Part shown: positions 1 to 8,164 of the stretch, piece by piece
How positions within the stretch are numbered: the stretch's first letter is position 1
How the letters are laid out: each line of letters opens with the position of its first letter
Assembly: GCA_004292675.1 (NCBI GenBank)
Contig: RDXO01000027.1
Location: forward strand, 1 to 38,185
Length of the DNA stretch: 38,185 bases
Direction of reading: 5' to 3'
From: Alphaproteobacteria bacterium
GTDB taxonomy: Bacteria > Pseudomonadota > Alphaproteobacteria > Rickettsiales > UBA998
Translations under genes and position numbers: made by a program
The notes under the pieces: generated by a model
Seen by the model: the letters and a program-made list of their open reading frames with translations, nothing else
Told to the model about the DNA's origin: nothing
Database searches by the model: none

Positions 1-97
1 TAAGAGCAAACCTACTGAAAGTTCGTGCTATAATTCATATGTATATAGCGCGACCTAGCCGATAGGTTTTTTAACTAACCTATCGCTACGCGCTATA
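1..97. repeat. Two-hairpin palindromic element, copy 1 (left end cut by window)
   Basis: Positions 1-32 are the right arm of hairpin A, ending in GCTATA. A short spacer follows, then hairpin B at 44-97, whose arms start TATAGCGCG and end CGCGCTATA around AACCTATCGCTA/its complement. The same A-spacer-B design is complete at 4457-4583 and collapsed at 8117-8162. The bioF reading frame on the minus strand enters hairpin B and stops inside it at 55-57, so the element is partly coding here. It resembles a small non-autonomous palindromic repeat (MITE or REP-like); mobility is inferred only from the repeated copies. Confidence 0.75.
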
Positions 98-1173
98 TAA
101 TCCGCCAATAAATCGATCTGATCTTCTGTATGGGATGCGCTGAGGGAGATACGTAGTCGCGCCGTTCCCTCTGGCACTGTTGGTGGACGAATGGCGGGAA
201 CCCACATCCCCAATTCACGTAACGCGTAATGTACGCTGAGAGCGTGTTCATTGCTGCCTAAGATAATCGGAATGATCGGGCTACTAGGAACGGGCAAATG
301 GCATTGCGCGCAAAACCGCTGTGCAAGCTGCATCACTTTGATGCCGCGCTCTGGTTCACGCATCAAAATATCTAAGCCGTGTGCAATACGCATCACAATC
401 GCTTCAGGAAGTGCAGTGGTGAATAATAAGGAGCGTGCGCTTTGGGTGAGTGTATCGATGAGCAAGCGTGATCCGCACACATAGCCCCCAATCATCCCAA
501 GTGATTTTGAACATGTCCCCGTATGTACTTCAATGGGAACGATGCTATCAGATGAAGGAATGCCAAGACCATGGGCATCATCGACCATCAACCATGCATC
601 ATAGCTATCTGCAAGCGCACGCAAGGCATGGAGTGGAGCGCGATCACCATCCATGCTAAATACCGTCTCTGTGAGAATCATACATGCACGGGCATGGCTA
701 CGATGCTTCGCTAGGAGTGTGCTAAGATGCTGCAGATCATTATGCCGAAAACGGCGGACGGTTGCACCACTTAAGCGCGCCCCATCAACCATACAGGCAT
801 GGGCATATTTATCCATCATAATCAGATCATCTTTGCCAAGCAATGCGGGAATCACCCCAAGATGCGCTTGATAGCCTGAGGGGAATAAAAGGGCTGCTTC
901 GCTATGCTGAATCTGGGCAAGCAACGCTTCTGTGTGCGCATAAGCTGCGTGATTGCCAATGACAAAGCGCGATGCACCCGCACCATGAAGCGATGCATCT
1001 GCAAGGCGTGCCAAGCTGGAGGCGATACCAAGATAATCATTGCTTGCAAAGGAAAGGTAGCGCACACCCTCATGCCAAAGATGCACGCCATCGCTGTGAA
1101 AATCAGTAAGGGTACGGATACGTGAGTTCGCTGTAGCGCGATCATAGATATGTTGAAGATGATCATCAAACAT
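55..1173 (-). CDS. bioF: 8-amino-7-oxononanoate synthase (BioF), PLP-dependent
   Basis: Condenses pimeloyl thioester with alanine to give 8-amino-7-oxononanoate, an early step of biotin synthesis, in the cytosol. The 372 residues fit the alpha-oxoamine synthase family: AGASRF near 65-70, the VDDAHG motif (D198, H201) that holds the PLP ring, and TCSKS with the Schiff-base lysine K223. It is the last gene of the DUF484-xerC-bioF operon; its ATG overlaps the xerC stop by 8 bases. The final 13-14 residues (IARSDRL to KKPIG) are encoded by a palindromic repeat, so the natural C-terminus was probably extended. No other bio genes are in the window. The related enzymes KBL and ALAS are the alternatives; the short length and lack of their extensions favour BioF. 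Confidence 0.8.
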   Translation of the reverse strand: MFDDHLQHIYDRATANSRIRTLTDFHSDGVHLWHEGVRYLSFASNDYLGIASSLARLADASLHGAGASRFVIGNHAAYAHTEALLAQIQHSEAALLFPSGYQAHLGVIPALLGKDDLIMMDKYAHACMVDGARLSGATVRRFRHNDLQHLSTLLAKHRSHARACMILTETVFSMDGDRAPLHALRALADSYDAWLMVDDAHGLGIPSSDSIVPIEVHTGTCSKSLGMIGGYVCGSRLLIDTLTQSARSLLFTTALPEAIVMRIAHGLDILMREPERGIKVMQLAQRFCAQCHLPVPSSPIIPIILGSNEHALSVHYALRELGMWVPAIRPPTVPEGTARLRISLSASHTEDQIDLLADYIARSDRLVKKPIG

Positions 1174-2101
1174 GTGTTTTGCTCAAAGGATGGGCAGAAT
1201 GAAATTGCGGGAGTATATGTTTGAGATCAACATAGGTATAGCGTTGCGTGGTGGCAAGTTGTGAATGCCCGAGCAAAGATTGAATATCGCGTAGATGTGC
1301 GCCTTCCTGCATCAGATGCGTGGCGAAGCTATGGCGCAAGGCGTGTGGTGTAGCATAATCGGGCAACATAAGCGCGTGACGGAGTTGTTGCATCTGTTTG
1401 CGTATAATCCTAGCATCGCACCGCTTGCCACGTGCGCCATAAAAAAGCACATCCTCTGAGAGATCATAGGGGCAATGGTTGCAATAATCCATCACGGCAT
1501 CATAGATGATGGGCAGTAGGGGGACGTTGCGAGCCTTATCTCCCTTGCCTTTGCGCACATGCACAACGCCTTCTTCATGACGTAAATCACGCAAGGAAAG
1601 CGACAATGCTTCACTGATACGCAATCCGCATCCATAGAGCAACAGCGCAATCGCTCGATCACGAAGCCTTATCCATAAAATTTTTTCCTCTGTGGCAATC
1701 TGCTCTATGATGTCTGCGCTCTGTTCTTGGCTTAAGGCTTTTGGTAGAGTGCTTGCTATTTTCGGTGGGCGCGTGCTGAGTATGATGCTCAAAGAAAGCC
1801 CCATAGTCTGTTCAAGATAGCGCGCCCAATGTTTGACGGCACTCAAAGCGCGTTGTGTCGAATGGGCATCTAATGATTGCCGATGACGATACGCTAACCA
1901 TGCACGCATGGTGGTGCGGTGCATCGTGTTGAGATGCTCATGATTGACGGGCGCACCAAAATATTGTGATAAAAAAGCGATAAATTCTGTCACATCATGC
2001 CTATAGGCGGTGCATGTATGCAAAGAATAACGCCGCTCATGTTGAAGATGCGCAACCCATGCGTGAAAATATTGCGATAGCTCCGAAGAAAGCGGTATCA
2101 T
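1166..2101 (-). CDS. xerC: Tyrosine recombinase XerC
   Basis: Site-specific recombinase expected to act with XerD at dif to resolve chromosome dimers at division. The 311 residues carry an N-terminal SAM-like DNA-binding domain (about 5-95) and a catalytic domain with the full set of active residues: R161 in GCGLRISEAL, K186 in the beta-hairpin GKGDK, H253-x-x-R256 in HALRHSF, H279 in LGHS and the nucleophile Y288 in QRYTY. The ATG overlaps the stop of the DUF484 gene as ATGA (4 bases), implying translational coupling. XerC is preferred over XerD because DUF484-xerC is a recurrent gene pair in Proteobacteria; sequence alone would not separate them with certainty. Confidence 0.85.
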   Translation of the reverse strand: MIPLSSELSQYFHAWVAHLQHERRYSLHTCTAYRHDVTEFIAFLSQYFGAPVNHEHLNTMHRTTMRAWLAYRHRQSLDAHSTQRALSAVKHWARYLEQTMGLSLSIILSTRPPKIASTLPKALSQEQSADIIEQIATEEKILWIRLRDRAIALLLYGCGLRISEALSLSLRDLRHEEGVVHVRKGKGDKARNVPLLPIIYDAVMDYCNHCPYDLSEDVLFYGARGKRCDARIIRKQMQQLRHALMLPDYATPHALRHSFATHLMQEGAHLRDIQSLLGHSQLATTQRYTYVDLKHILPQFHSAHPLSKTHV

Positions 2102-2868
2102 AATAACCCAGCATCCTGTGCAAGTAAGCGATCCAATATGTGAGAGAGTGCTTCAGCAAAAAAGATCATCATAGATTCAGCGTGCCTAGGGATGATGTGC
2201 GCATCGGAGCGTACCCCTAAGGCAAGAATTGCCTCACGTCCAATGGATAGCAAGGGAAGGCGCAAATAGATACATTGATCCGCCAAAGCGCGACATTCAT
2301 GAAATAGCATCTGATGCAAAGGCTCATAGGAGGCATCCCGTGCTACGGCATGGATGATAGTATGTTGTCCAAAATAAAGTTTATGTGCGTGCAACGGGAA
2401 TAAGACGAGTCCTGAATAATTTGATTCTGGGTAATAGCTTTCATAATAGCTTGCCATATCACTTTCTAAACCGAGGCGCACGACATCAATATGCAAGAGT
2501 ATGGGCAGCTCCAAGCACAGCATTTCAAACATATCTTCCAACGTGCTGATGCGCACACAAGCCGCAATCGCCCGCTGCATACGTTTCATAATTTGTTGCT
2601 GTTCCCGCACAATCCGCACCATGCCCCCATGCTCAGTGCGCAAATGTTGCATTTGTTGCTGCAAATGACGAATGGCATGTTGTTGAAAATCAGCAATAGC
2701 GTTAGGAGATTCGCTTATTATGCGGCTTGGCGGAGTGAGTCGTTCCCATAATTCAGGATGATCATGCAGAAAATCAGGATGGTGCGTGAGATAATGCACG
2801 ACTTCTTCCGCGCTCACATAAGGGGCAAGCGGGAGATCAGATTCATAAACGTTGCGATCACTGTCCAT
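2098..2868 (-). CDS. DUF484 family protein (GAF-like)
   Basis: A 256-residue cytosolic protein of the DUF484 family. The N-terminal part (about 20-60) holds the family's typical HHPDFLHDHPELWERL-like segment, followed by a Gln-rich helical stretch (about 62-100, likely coiled coil) and a C-terminal GAF-like domain ending in a helix. Its role is not known; members sit beside xerC in many Proteobacteria, as here. It is the first gene of the three-gene operon and starts at an ATG preceded directly by GAGGGG, a spacing too short for an ideal ribosome site. The family call rests on pattern and neighbour, not on a search. Confidence 0.75.
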   Translation of the reverse strand: MDSDRNVYESDLPLAPYVSAEEVVHYLTHHPDFLHDHPELWERLTPPSRIISESPNAIADFQQHAIRHLQQQMQHLRTEHGGMVRIVREQQQIMKRMQRAIAACVRISTLEDMFEMLCLELPILLHIDVVRLGLESDMASYYESYYPESNYSGLVLFPLHAHKLYFGQHTIIHAVARDASYEPLHQMLFHECRALADQCIYLRLPLLSIGREAILALGVRSDAHIIPRHAESMMIFFAEALSHILDRLLAQDAGLL

Positions 2869-2944
2869 CCCCTCATTGTTGCATAGATAGAGCGGTGAAG
2901 ATAGTTTTTTTTTCGCATTAAGGCGGTGTGATAGATTCTGCCTT

Positions 2945-3020
2945 TGTCATACCGTTGATAAGCTGGTATCCATACCATAGTATTGTGTCTGGATTCATGC
3001 CTACGCTAAGAAACGGTATA
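2945..3020. repeat. Decayed REP-like palindrome
   Basis: Lies in the 387-base gap between the DUF484 gene and the decarboxylase. Outer arms ATACCGTT (2949-2956) and AACGGTAT (3012-3019) are exact complements, and inner arms ATCCA (2968-2972) and TGGAT (2990-2994) also pair. The order GTCAT...ATCCA...CTGGATTC-TGCCTACGC matches the better-kept palindrome at 32453-32522, so it is read as an old copy of the same family. The rest of the gap (3021-3191) is very AT-rich with A and T runs; I see no gene there. Confidence 0.5.
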
Positions 3021-3191
3021 TTACAAAATTTATGGTTTTTTCGTGGAAAAATATGATTCACATAGTTACCGACTAAGTTATTGATTGTATTTTATTTTTT
3101 CGTGAAATTCTGCTGATTTTTTAGCAAGGAGAATTTTTTTTTGAAAAAAAAACGCAAATACACAAAAAATTCACTTTACCTTCAAAATTTT

Positions 3192-3200
3192 TGCTATAAT
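3192..3200 (+). promoter_or_regulatory. Extended -10 promoter of the decarboxylase gene
   Basis: TGCTATAAT is a perfect extended -10 element. No convincing -35 lies 16-18 bases upstream, which is acceptable for an extended -10 promoter. Transcription would begin about 3207, leaving a leader of roughly 50 bases before the ATG at 3256. The upstream sequence is rich in A and T tracts that could act as an UP element. Confidence 0.55.
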
Positions 3201-3255
3201 GTACGCTTCTTTTTTATTATTTCAACTTCTAACCTGTGGGGTAAACATATAGCAA

Positions 3256-4452
3256 ATGGCGCAAGCACTGAGAACAATTGCATCCGTGGTTCGTGACGAC
3301 TTTGACACATCTTTTTTTGTATTTCGCCCTAAGGCACTGTTAAGAGCGGCACATTTTTTTGGTCAACATTTTAGGGCAAATTGCTTATTTGCCGTGAAAA
3401 CGAACCCTGAGGCAGTGGTGCTTACGCATCTCTACCATGCAGGAATCAGGCGATTCGATGTCGCTTCGATTGATGAGGTAGCGCATGTGCGCCGTCTTTT
3501 TCACGATGCAGAATTATATTTCATGCATCCAGTGAAACCTCGTCACGCGATACGTCGTGCGTATTTTGAGTTTGGTGTACGTCATTTTTCTTTGGATAGT
3601 GAACGCGAACTTGAAAAGATTCTGCAAGAGACTGATTTTGCTCAAGACCTCACCTTGCATGTGCGTCTTTCTATTCCCAATACCTATGCTGAGTTGACTT
3701 TAGCGGAAAAGTTTGGATGTAATTTACAAGAAGCACCGCAACTGATCAAGAAAGTATCAGAGAAGGTAGCGCGTGTCGGTGTATGTTTTCATGCAGGTTC
3801 GCAATGTATGCACCCTGATGCCTACCGTATTGCGATTCGGATGGTAGCGGAAGTCGTAGAACAATCGGAAGTGCAGTTGGATTTCTTCAATGTCGGTGGC
3901 GGGTTTCCTTCCATCTATCCCGGTATGATCCCGCCTTATATGGAGGATTATTTTGAAGCAATCCATCATGAATTTGCACGTATTCCACATCATGATAAGA
4001 TGACGCTTCTTGCAGAGCCGGGGCGTGCCTTGGTGGCGGAATGTATGTCTTTGATTGTGCGTGTGGAGTTGCGCAAAGGCAATATGCTCTATATCAATGA
4101 TGGGACATATGGCAGCCTGTTTGATGCAGGAACACCGCGTTTTATCTATCCCGTGAAACTTATATGTGATGAAGAGATTTACTCGCGTGATTTGGCAGCG
4201 TTCAGCTTTTATGGTCCAACATGTGATTCATTGGATTATATGAAAGGTCCTTTTTATCTTCCTAATGACACAGAAGAAGGTGACTTCATCGAGATTGGTC
4301 AGATGGGAGCATATGGGCGTACCATGGCAACACGCTTTAATGGCTTTCATCCATCGGATACACTTGTTTATGTGAAAGATGAACCGCTGATGACGATGTA
4401 TCGTGATGATGAAGAAATCAGCGATGAACAGCTTGAAATTATTGCAGCGTAA
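3256..4452 (+). CDS. Ornithine/lysine decarboxylase, fold-type III PLP enzyme
   Basis: Decarboxylates ornithine (or lysine) to putrescine (or cadaverine), the entry to polyamine synthesis. The 398 residues show an alanine-racemase-type barrel with the PLP lysine K48 in FAVKTNP, HAGSQ (179-183), the glycine loop GGG (214-216) and EPGR (254-257) that bind the cofactor phosphate. The C-terminal barrel contributes GPTCDSLD with the catalytic C323-D324 pair, and Y353 in MGAYGR. This matches eukaryotic-type ODC as found in Alphaproteobacteria. Substrate choice between ornithine and lysine cannot be read here. The gene is monocistronic, with a weak ribosome site. Its stop is only 4 bases from a palindromic element that fills the whole space to the convergent neighbour. 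Confidence 0.85.
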   Translation: MAQALRTIASVVRDDFDTSFFVFRPKALLRAAHFFGQHFRANCLFAVKTNPEAVVLTHLYHAGIRRFDVASIDEVAHVRRLFHDAELYFMHPVKPRHAIRRAYFEFGVRHFSLDSERELEKILQETDFAQDLTLHVRLSIPNTYAELTLAEKFGCNLQEAPQLIKKVSEKVARVGVCFHAGSQCMHPDAYRIAIRMVAEVVEQSEVQLDFFNVGGGFPSIYPGMIPPYMEDYFEAIHHEFARIPHHDKMTLLAEPGRALVAECMSLIVRVELRKGNMLYINDGTYGSLFDAGTPRFIYPVKLICDEEIYSRDLAAFSFYGPTCDSLDYMKGPFYLPNDTEEGDFIEIGQMGAYGRTMATRFNGFHPSDTLVYVKDEPLMTMYRDDEEISDEQLEIIAA

Positions 4453-4456
4453 ATCC

Positions 4457-4583
4457 TATAGCACGTTTCAGTAGGTTTGTTCTTTTTTAAGAGCAACCCT
4501 ACTGAAAATTCGTGGCACTAGTCCTATGTTTATAGCGCGATCTAGCGATAGGTTCTTTAACGAACCTATCGCTACACGCTATA
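4457..4583. repeat. Two-hairpin palindromic element, copy 2 (complete)
   Basis: Hairpin A spans 4457-4520: left arm TATAGCACG-TTTCAGTAGG, a T/A-rich loop, and the complementary right arm. After a 10-base spacer, hairpin B spans 4531-4583 with arms TATAGCGCG-TCTAGCGATAGGTT and AACCTATCGCTA-CACGCTATA. The whole unit begins TATAGC and ends GCTATA. It fills almost exactly the gap between two convergent stop codons (4 bases after one, 0 after the other), so it may serve as a bidirectional terminator or mRNA 3' end stabiliser as well as being a repeated element. Confidence 0.8.
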
Positions 4584-5597
4584 TCAAAACGCCCATTGCC
4601 AAGCAAGTGACACGCGGTAATCCATGTTAGGTTGTGGTCCAGAGTAGCGTTGATAAATAGGCAGTCCGAATTCTGCTGCAAGACGTTGATCAGATAGCCT
4701 TTCGTCTCCAAGAAGATTGAGTCCTATATTCGCCATTACACGCTCTCCAGCCAATTCAGTGGGATTCGCTCCTGCAATCGTAGTCAGAGGAAGCCGTGCA
4801 TTACGACCAGACACATCATCCCACGCCTCACCATCGATCCTGAACGATAGGCTAGCAAAGTCTGTGATAGTACGCGCAATCCACGTGGTTGCTGTGTATT
4901 TGTTGCCAAGACGATAGCCATTATCGTTTTTTCCAAGACGAATAGTGTTCAGCGTTTGCGCACCCCATGACCAATCATGCGATGATCCGTTATAGGTAGC
5001 TCCGATGATCGGATCAAACGTACCGCTACCAAATTGCATCTGATAGGGCAGGGGATATACACGATCATGGTGATTCACGAAGGTTTTATCAATAGAACCT
5101 GTGGGAAGACTCACGCCCATATTTACGTGTACTTTATGCTCTTTACCAGCCTGTTCCTGATCATAGATTGAGTACAGCCCTGTTAGTTGGGTGTCACCCA
5201 AGCCTTGGGTTGTGTGATCATGAATATGCCCACTACCGTGCGATGATTGATGCGTCATATCCATGACCATGTACTGTGGCATGACCATTAGCGTTAGATC
5301 ATCGGAAATACCATACATGATTTCAAGCATGTGCATTCCCATATCCATTTCCGTGGCTGCCTCGCCATAAGCAGACATGACGCTGGCGTTGCTGACTTTG
5401 TTTGATCCATTGCGATAACCAGATGTGCGGGAGTGCTGATAATGATACCCCACCATCCACTCACCTTGTTTGTGCAGATGATCGCCCATAACGCCGATAG
5501 GCGCGTGATCTTCTGGGTGTTTTTTGCCACCAGCACACGCTGCTTGGGCATAAGAAAATGCAAGCGCACACGCGCCTGCGAATACAAAATTTCGCAT
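4584..5597 (-). CDS. Outer-membrane beta-barrel, transporter-like, Met/His-rich
   Basis: A 337-residue secreted protein. The start at 5597 is chosen because AAGGAA lies about 6 bases upstream and it opens directly into a signal peptide ending near AQA/AC; an in-frame ATG at 5681 would precede this. The mature part has alternating aromatic/polar strands and ends in an aromatic residue (WQWAF), as outer-membrane barrels do. A stretch around residues 85-125 is strikingly rich in Met and His (MDMGMHM, HGSGHIHDH), which suggests copper or another metal. It resembles the MetA-pathway/transporter barrel family (PF13557-like); exact membership is inferred. The DUF2946 gene upstream, 35 bases away, is probably co-transcribed. 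Confidence 0.6.
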   Translation of the reverse strand: MRNFVFAGACALAFSYAQAACAGGKKHPEDHAPIGVMGDHLHKQGEWMVGYHYQHSRTSGYRNGSNKVSNASVMSAYGEAATEMDMGMHMLEIMYGISDDLTLMVMPQYMVMDMTHQSSHGSGHIHDHTTQGLGDTQLTGLYSIYDQEQAGKEHKVHVNMGVSLPTGSIDKTFVNHHDRVYPLPYQMQFGSGTFDPIIGATYNGSSHDWSWGAQTLNTIRLGKNDNGYRLGNKYTATTWIARTITDFASLSFRIDGEAWDDVSGRNARLPLTTIAGANPTELAGERVMANIGLNLLGDERLSDQRLAAEFGLPIYQRYSGPQPNMDYRVSLAWQWAF

Positions 5598-5632
5598 AAA
5601 AATTCCTTCGTACAATAATAAATAAAATAGGT

Positions 5633-6067
5633 TTAGGCTACGAAAGAAAAAGGCGGTGAACGTGTGCGAAGTTTGCGCCAAAGTACTTCACTCGAAAGTG
5701 GTGTGTTTTCAAGAGAAAAAAGGAACGCATAGTGCGTATTCAGTGACGCAACAGAAACAAAACTAGAATAGTTTGGTGTGATAGCGTGATCATGTGCCGC
5801 AACATAACAAAGTGGACATTTATAGTATGTGTTAGGCTTCGGATGTTCTTTGCCACTGAGGACATCGTCCCAATTAAAGAGCTTGAAACCATCCGCAGTA
5901 CAGAGCAGTACTTTGTCGCCAAACAGCGAGGATAGTTGTTGTGCATCGCTGCTTGTAGGTACATGATAGGATGCATAAAACGGCAGGAGGGTATGCAGTA
6001 GTAATGCTACCGCAGCCACAAAAATAACCGCCCTGTTCTTCATCCAGAATTTCATAGGAAGTAGCAT
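5633..6067 (-). CDS. DUF2946-like membrane or periplasmic protein
   Basis: A 144-residue protein with an N-terminal hydrophobic segment (about 12-30) that is a signal or anchor, then the hallmarks of DUF2946: LLCTADGFK in the middle, KCPLC with paired cysteines and AAHDH soon after, and a short RSPP motif near the C-terminus. DUF2946 has no proven function, but members often sit beside copper-handling and TonB-receptor genes; the Met/His-rich barrel downstream fits that. Two further ATGs at codons 5 and 9 are possible starts and no clear ribosome site decides. Upstream, 6068-6195 is a divergent gap shared with the next gene. Confidence 0.65.
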   Translation of the reverse strand: MLLPMKFWMKNRAVIFVAAVALLLHTLLPFYASYHVPTSSDAQQLSSLFGDKVLLCTADGFKLFNWDDVLSGKEHPKPNTYYKCPLCYVAAHDHAITPNYSSFVSVASLNTHYAFLFSLENTPLSSEVLWRKLRTRSPPFSFVA

Positions 6068-6195
6068 AGAGATAATAGAAAAATATGCAATACGTAAATC
6101 GCTATAGCGTCTTCACACGCGATGCTACGTATTTTGATATGGGATAATTAGAGAAAACATGGTATACTATAGCTATATTATTTTAGGGTTTAGCT

Positions 6196-7026
6196 ATGAA
6201 TGAAGAAGATGAAGAATATCACTCTAACATAACAGATATTGCACTACGCACGTTGCAGAGAAAGAATCCCAACATAGATTATGTTACTGATGAAGTGGCG
6301 AAGCATGATCCGATTCATTTAATCGCTCATCCTAGCTTTAATGGTGATTTGACGCAACCACAACCTTCTATCAACACATCCGAGCATGGCGAAACCATTG
6401 TTAGAATAACAGAATTGGTTTTGTGTGGATATAAAGGGTTTTATGACGAACATGGTGATTTTGTGCGCGCCCGCCCAGAAGATGATTTTCTTCAAAGAAG
6501 CCCTGAGGAAGTAGAGAAATTAAGGGATTATTTAGGAGTTCAGGAGCTTATTATGTCTGAACATCCGCTGACATTCGCAGAAATCAAGCAAGAATTGATT
6601 CACGCTGAGATTCGTGAAAAAAGATTGGATAAGTTATGGAATGCTAGTTGTTCTCAAGAAAAAGACGAAGCACGCATTGAGCTAAAAAAACCGTATAAAG
6701 ATTTTGAAGGAGAGATTGATCTTGGGCTAACAGATCAAGCGATTGAATATTATATGGTGCGTGCTAATTTAATTAAAGAACAATTAGAACAAGCGGGTGT
6801 TTTGGACAAAATGCGTGACAGCCGCATCAATGAAATTGACCCTAATTTATTTGTTGTTTCAAAAGAAGCAGTGATAGAAGCATTAGAAGCAAAACACCAC
6901 ATTAATAGTCAAAATGGTGAGCGATTTAGCATTAAGACTCCTATTCCGTGTACGACTATCGCTACATTAGAGATGCAACATGAACCCCCATTAATGAAGC
7001 AACAGGCTAAAGGATTTTCACTTTAG
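6196..7026 (+). CDS. Hypothetical protein, unrecognised
   Basis: A 276-residue protein I do not recognise. It is acidic at the N-terminus (NEEDEEY), lacks a signal peptide or membrane segment, and appears mostly helical, with charged amphipathic stretches at about 110-150 and 185-215. The start is well supported: AGGG lies 8-9 bases upstream, and a -10-like TATACT sits at 6163-6168, without a good -35. It is a single gene between a divergent metal-type pair and the convergent prs. Codon use looks more AT-rich than the housekeeping neighbours, which could mean recent acquisition or weak expression. Function unknown. Confidence 0.75.
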   Translation: MNEEDEEYHSNITDIALRTLQRKNPNIDYVTDEVAKHDPIHLIAHPSFNGDLTQPQPSINTSEHGETIVRITELVLCGYKGFYDEHGDFVRARPEDDFLQRSPEEVEKLRDYLGVQELIMSEHPLTFAEIKQELIHAEIREKRLDKLWNASCSQEKDEARIELKKPYKDFEGEIDLGLTDQAIEYYMVRANLIKEQLEQAGVLDKMRDSRINEIDPNLFVVSKEAVIEALEAKHHINSQNGERFSIKTPIPCTTIATLEMQHEPPLMKQQAKGFSL

Positions 7027-7042
7027 AGGCACATTTGAGGAC

Positions 7043-7975
7043 TTAATCAAATAAACTCGAAACAGAGGATTCCTCGCTGATGCGATGCACCGCTTGCGCC
7101 AGAAGATAGGATACGCCAATCACGCGAATATTGCGGGAGGCTTTCACATCATCACGAGGTTTGATGCTATCAGTAATCACCAATTCTTTTAAGGCGGATG
7201 CTTGCACCAGCTCAACCGCACGCCCAGAGAGTACGCCATGCGTAATATAAGCGGAAACGCTTGCCGCGCCTTTTTCTTTTAGGGCATTGGCAGCGTTGCA
7301 TAATGTTCCGCCTGAATCAATAATATCATCATATAAGATACAATCGCGCCCCGCCACTTCACCGATGACATTCATGACCTCTGAGACACTCGCACGTTCC
7401 CGACGTTTATCAATGATCGCTAAATCCACCTCTAAACGCTTGGCTAAGGAGCGCGCACGCGCCACACCTCCTGCATCAGGGGATACGATCATCAAATTAG
7501 AAAGATCATAATGGGTGCGTATATCATTCACCATCACAGGTGCAGCATAGAGATGATCGAGGGGAATATCAAAAAAACCTTGAATCTGTGCCGCGTGTAA
7601 ATCAAGCGTTAGTACGCGATCCGCGCCCGCAGATGTCATGATATTGGCAATGAGTTTTGCAGAAATAGGCGTGCGAGGTCCCGGTTTACGGTCTTGTCGT
7701 GCATAGCCATAATAGGGCAAAACAGCAGTAACACGGCGCGCTGAAGCACGTTTGAGGGCATCAAGCGTGATCAATAATTCCATAATATGATCATTCGCAG
7801 GGTTGGAGGTTGATTGAATTAAAAATACATCCTCACCGCGAACATTTTCTTTTATTTCAACCCGAATTTCGGAATCAGGAAAACGATGAATTTGTGCATC
7901 CATCAATTTTATATTGAGATGATCCGCCATTGCTTGCGCAAGCGGCAGGTTACTATTGCCAGCAATAAGTTTCAT
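7043..7975 (-). CDS. prs: Ribose-phosphate pyrophosphokinase (PRPP synthase)
   Basis: Transfers pyrophosphate from ATP to ribose 5-phosphate, making PRPP for purines, pyrimidines, histidine, tryptophan and NAD. The start at 7975 is fixed by a perfect AAGGAGGG ribosome site 6-7 bases upstream, giving 310 residues, close to the 315 of the E. coli enzyme; a longer frame to 8080 lacks such support. Visible motifs are the ATP-binding RQDRK region (93-97), [14 protein letters not shown] (122-135) and the PRPP loop DDIIDSGGT (216-224). The 141 bases upstream to the repeat at 8117 hold the promoter region; no clear -35/-10 pair stands out. Confidence 0.95.
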   Translation of the reverse strand: MKLIAGNSNLPLAQAMADHLNIKLMDAQIHRFPDSEIRVEIKENVRGEDVFLIQSTSNPANDHIMELLITLDALKRASARRVTAVLPYYGYARQDRKPGPRTPISAKLIANIMTSAGADRVLTLDLHAAQIQGFFDIPLDHLYAAPVMVNDIRTHYDLSNLMIVSPDAGGVARARSLAKRLEVDLAIIDKRRERASVSEVMNVIGEVAGRDCILYDDIIDSGGTLCNAANALKEKGAASVSAYITHGVLSGRAVELVQASALKELVITDSIKPRDDVKASRNIRVIGVSYLLAQAVHRISEESSVSSLFD

Positions 7976-8116
7976 GATATACCCTCCTTGATGAATATGT
8001 CGTGCGTTTGCTTGAACCGCACAAGGGACGCGTTCATCCACTATCTGCGTTGCGCTATATCTAGCAATCTTGCAGTGCAAAGTAAATCATTATTTGCAGG
8101 CGTGTACAGTATTTTC

Positions 8117-8162
8117 TATAGCACGTTTCAGTAAGCGCGACCTAGCCTCGTTACGCGCTATA
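8117..8162. repeat. Two-hairpin palindromic element, copy 3 (collapsed)
   Basis: The left arm of hairpin A (TATAGCACGTTTCAGTA, 8117-8133) joins directly to the outer arms of hairpin B (AGCGCGACCTAGC then TTACGCGCTATA, ending 8162). The inner parts of both hairpins are missing, leaving 46 bases but keeping the TATAGC/GCTATA ends. It lies 2 bases after the stop of the methyltransferase gene and upstream of prs. It reads as an internal-deletion derivative of the 127-base unit at 4457-4583. Confidence 0.7.
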
Positions 8163-8164
8163 TT

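Noticed and set aside
2869..3255. A tRNA or small gene in the large gap
   Set aside because: No TPsiC-like GGTTCGA or cloverleaf and no frame with a start and ribosome site; only a decayed palindrome and AT-rich promoter sequence.
6196..7026. Calling the unknown gene a secreted effector
   Set aside because: No signal peptide, repeats or eukaryotic-like motif is visible; AT-richness alone is not evidence.
7976..8116. A riboswitch in the prs leader
   Set aside because: No strong conserved-looking stems or terminator/antiterminator pair; a plain leader is enough.
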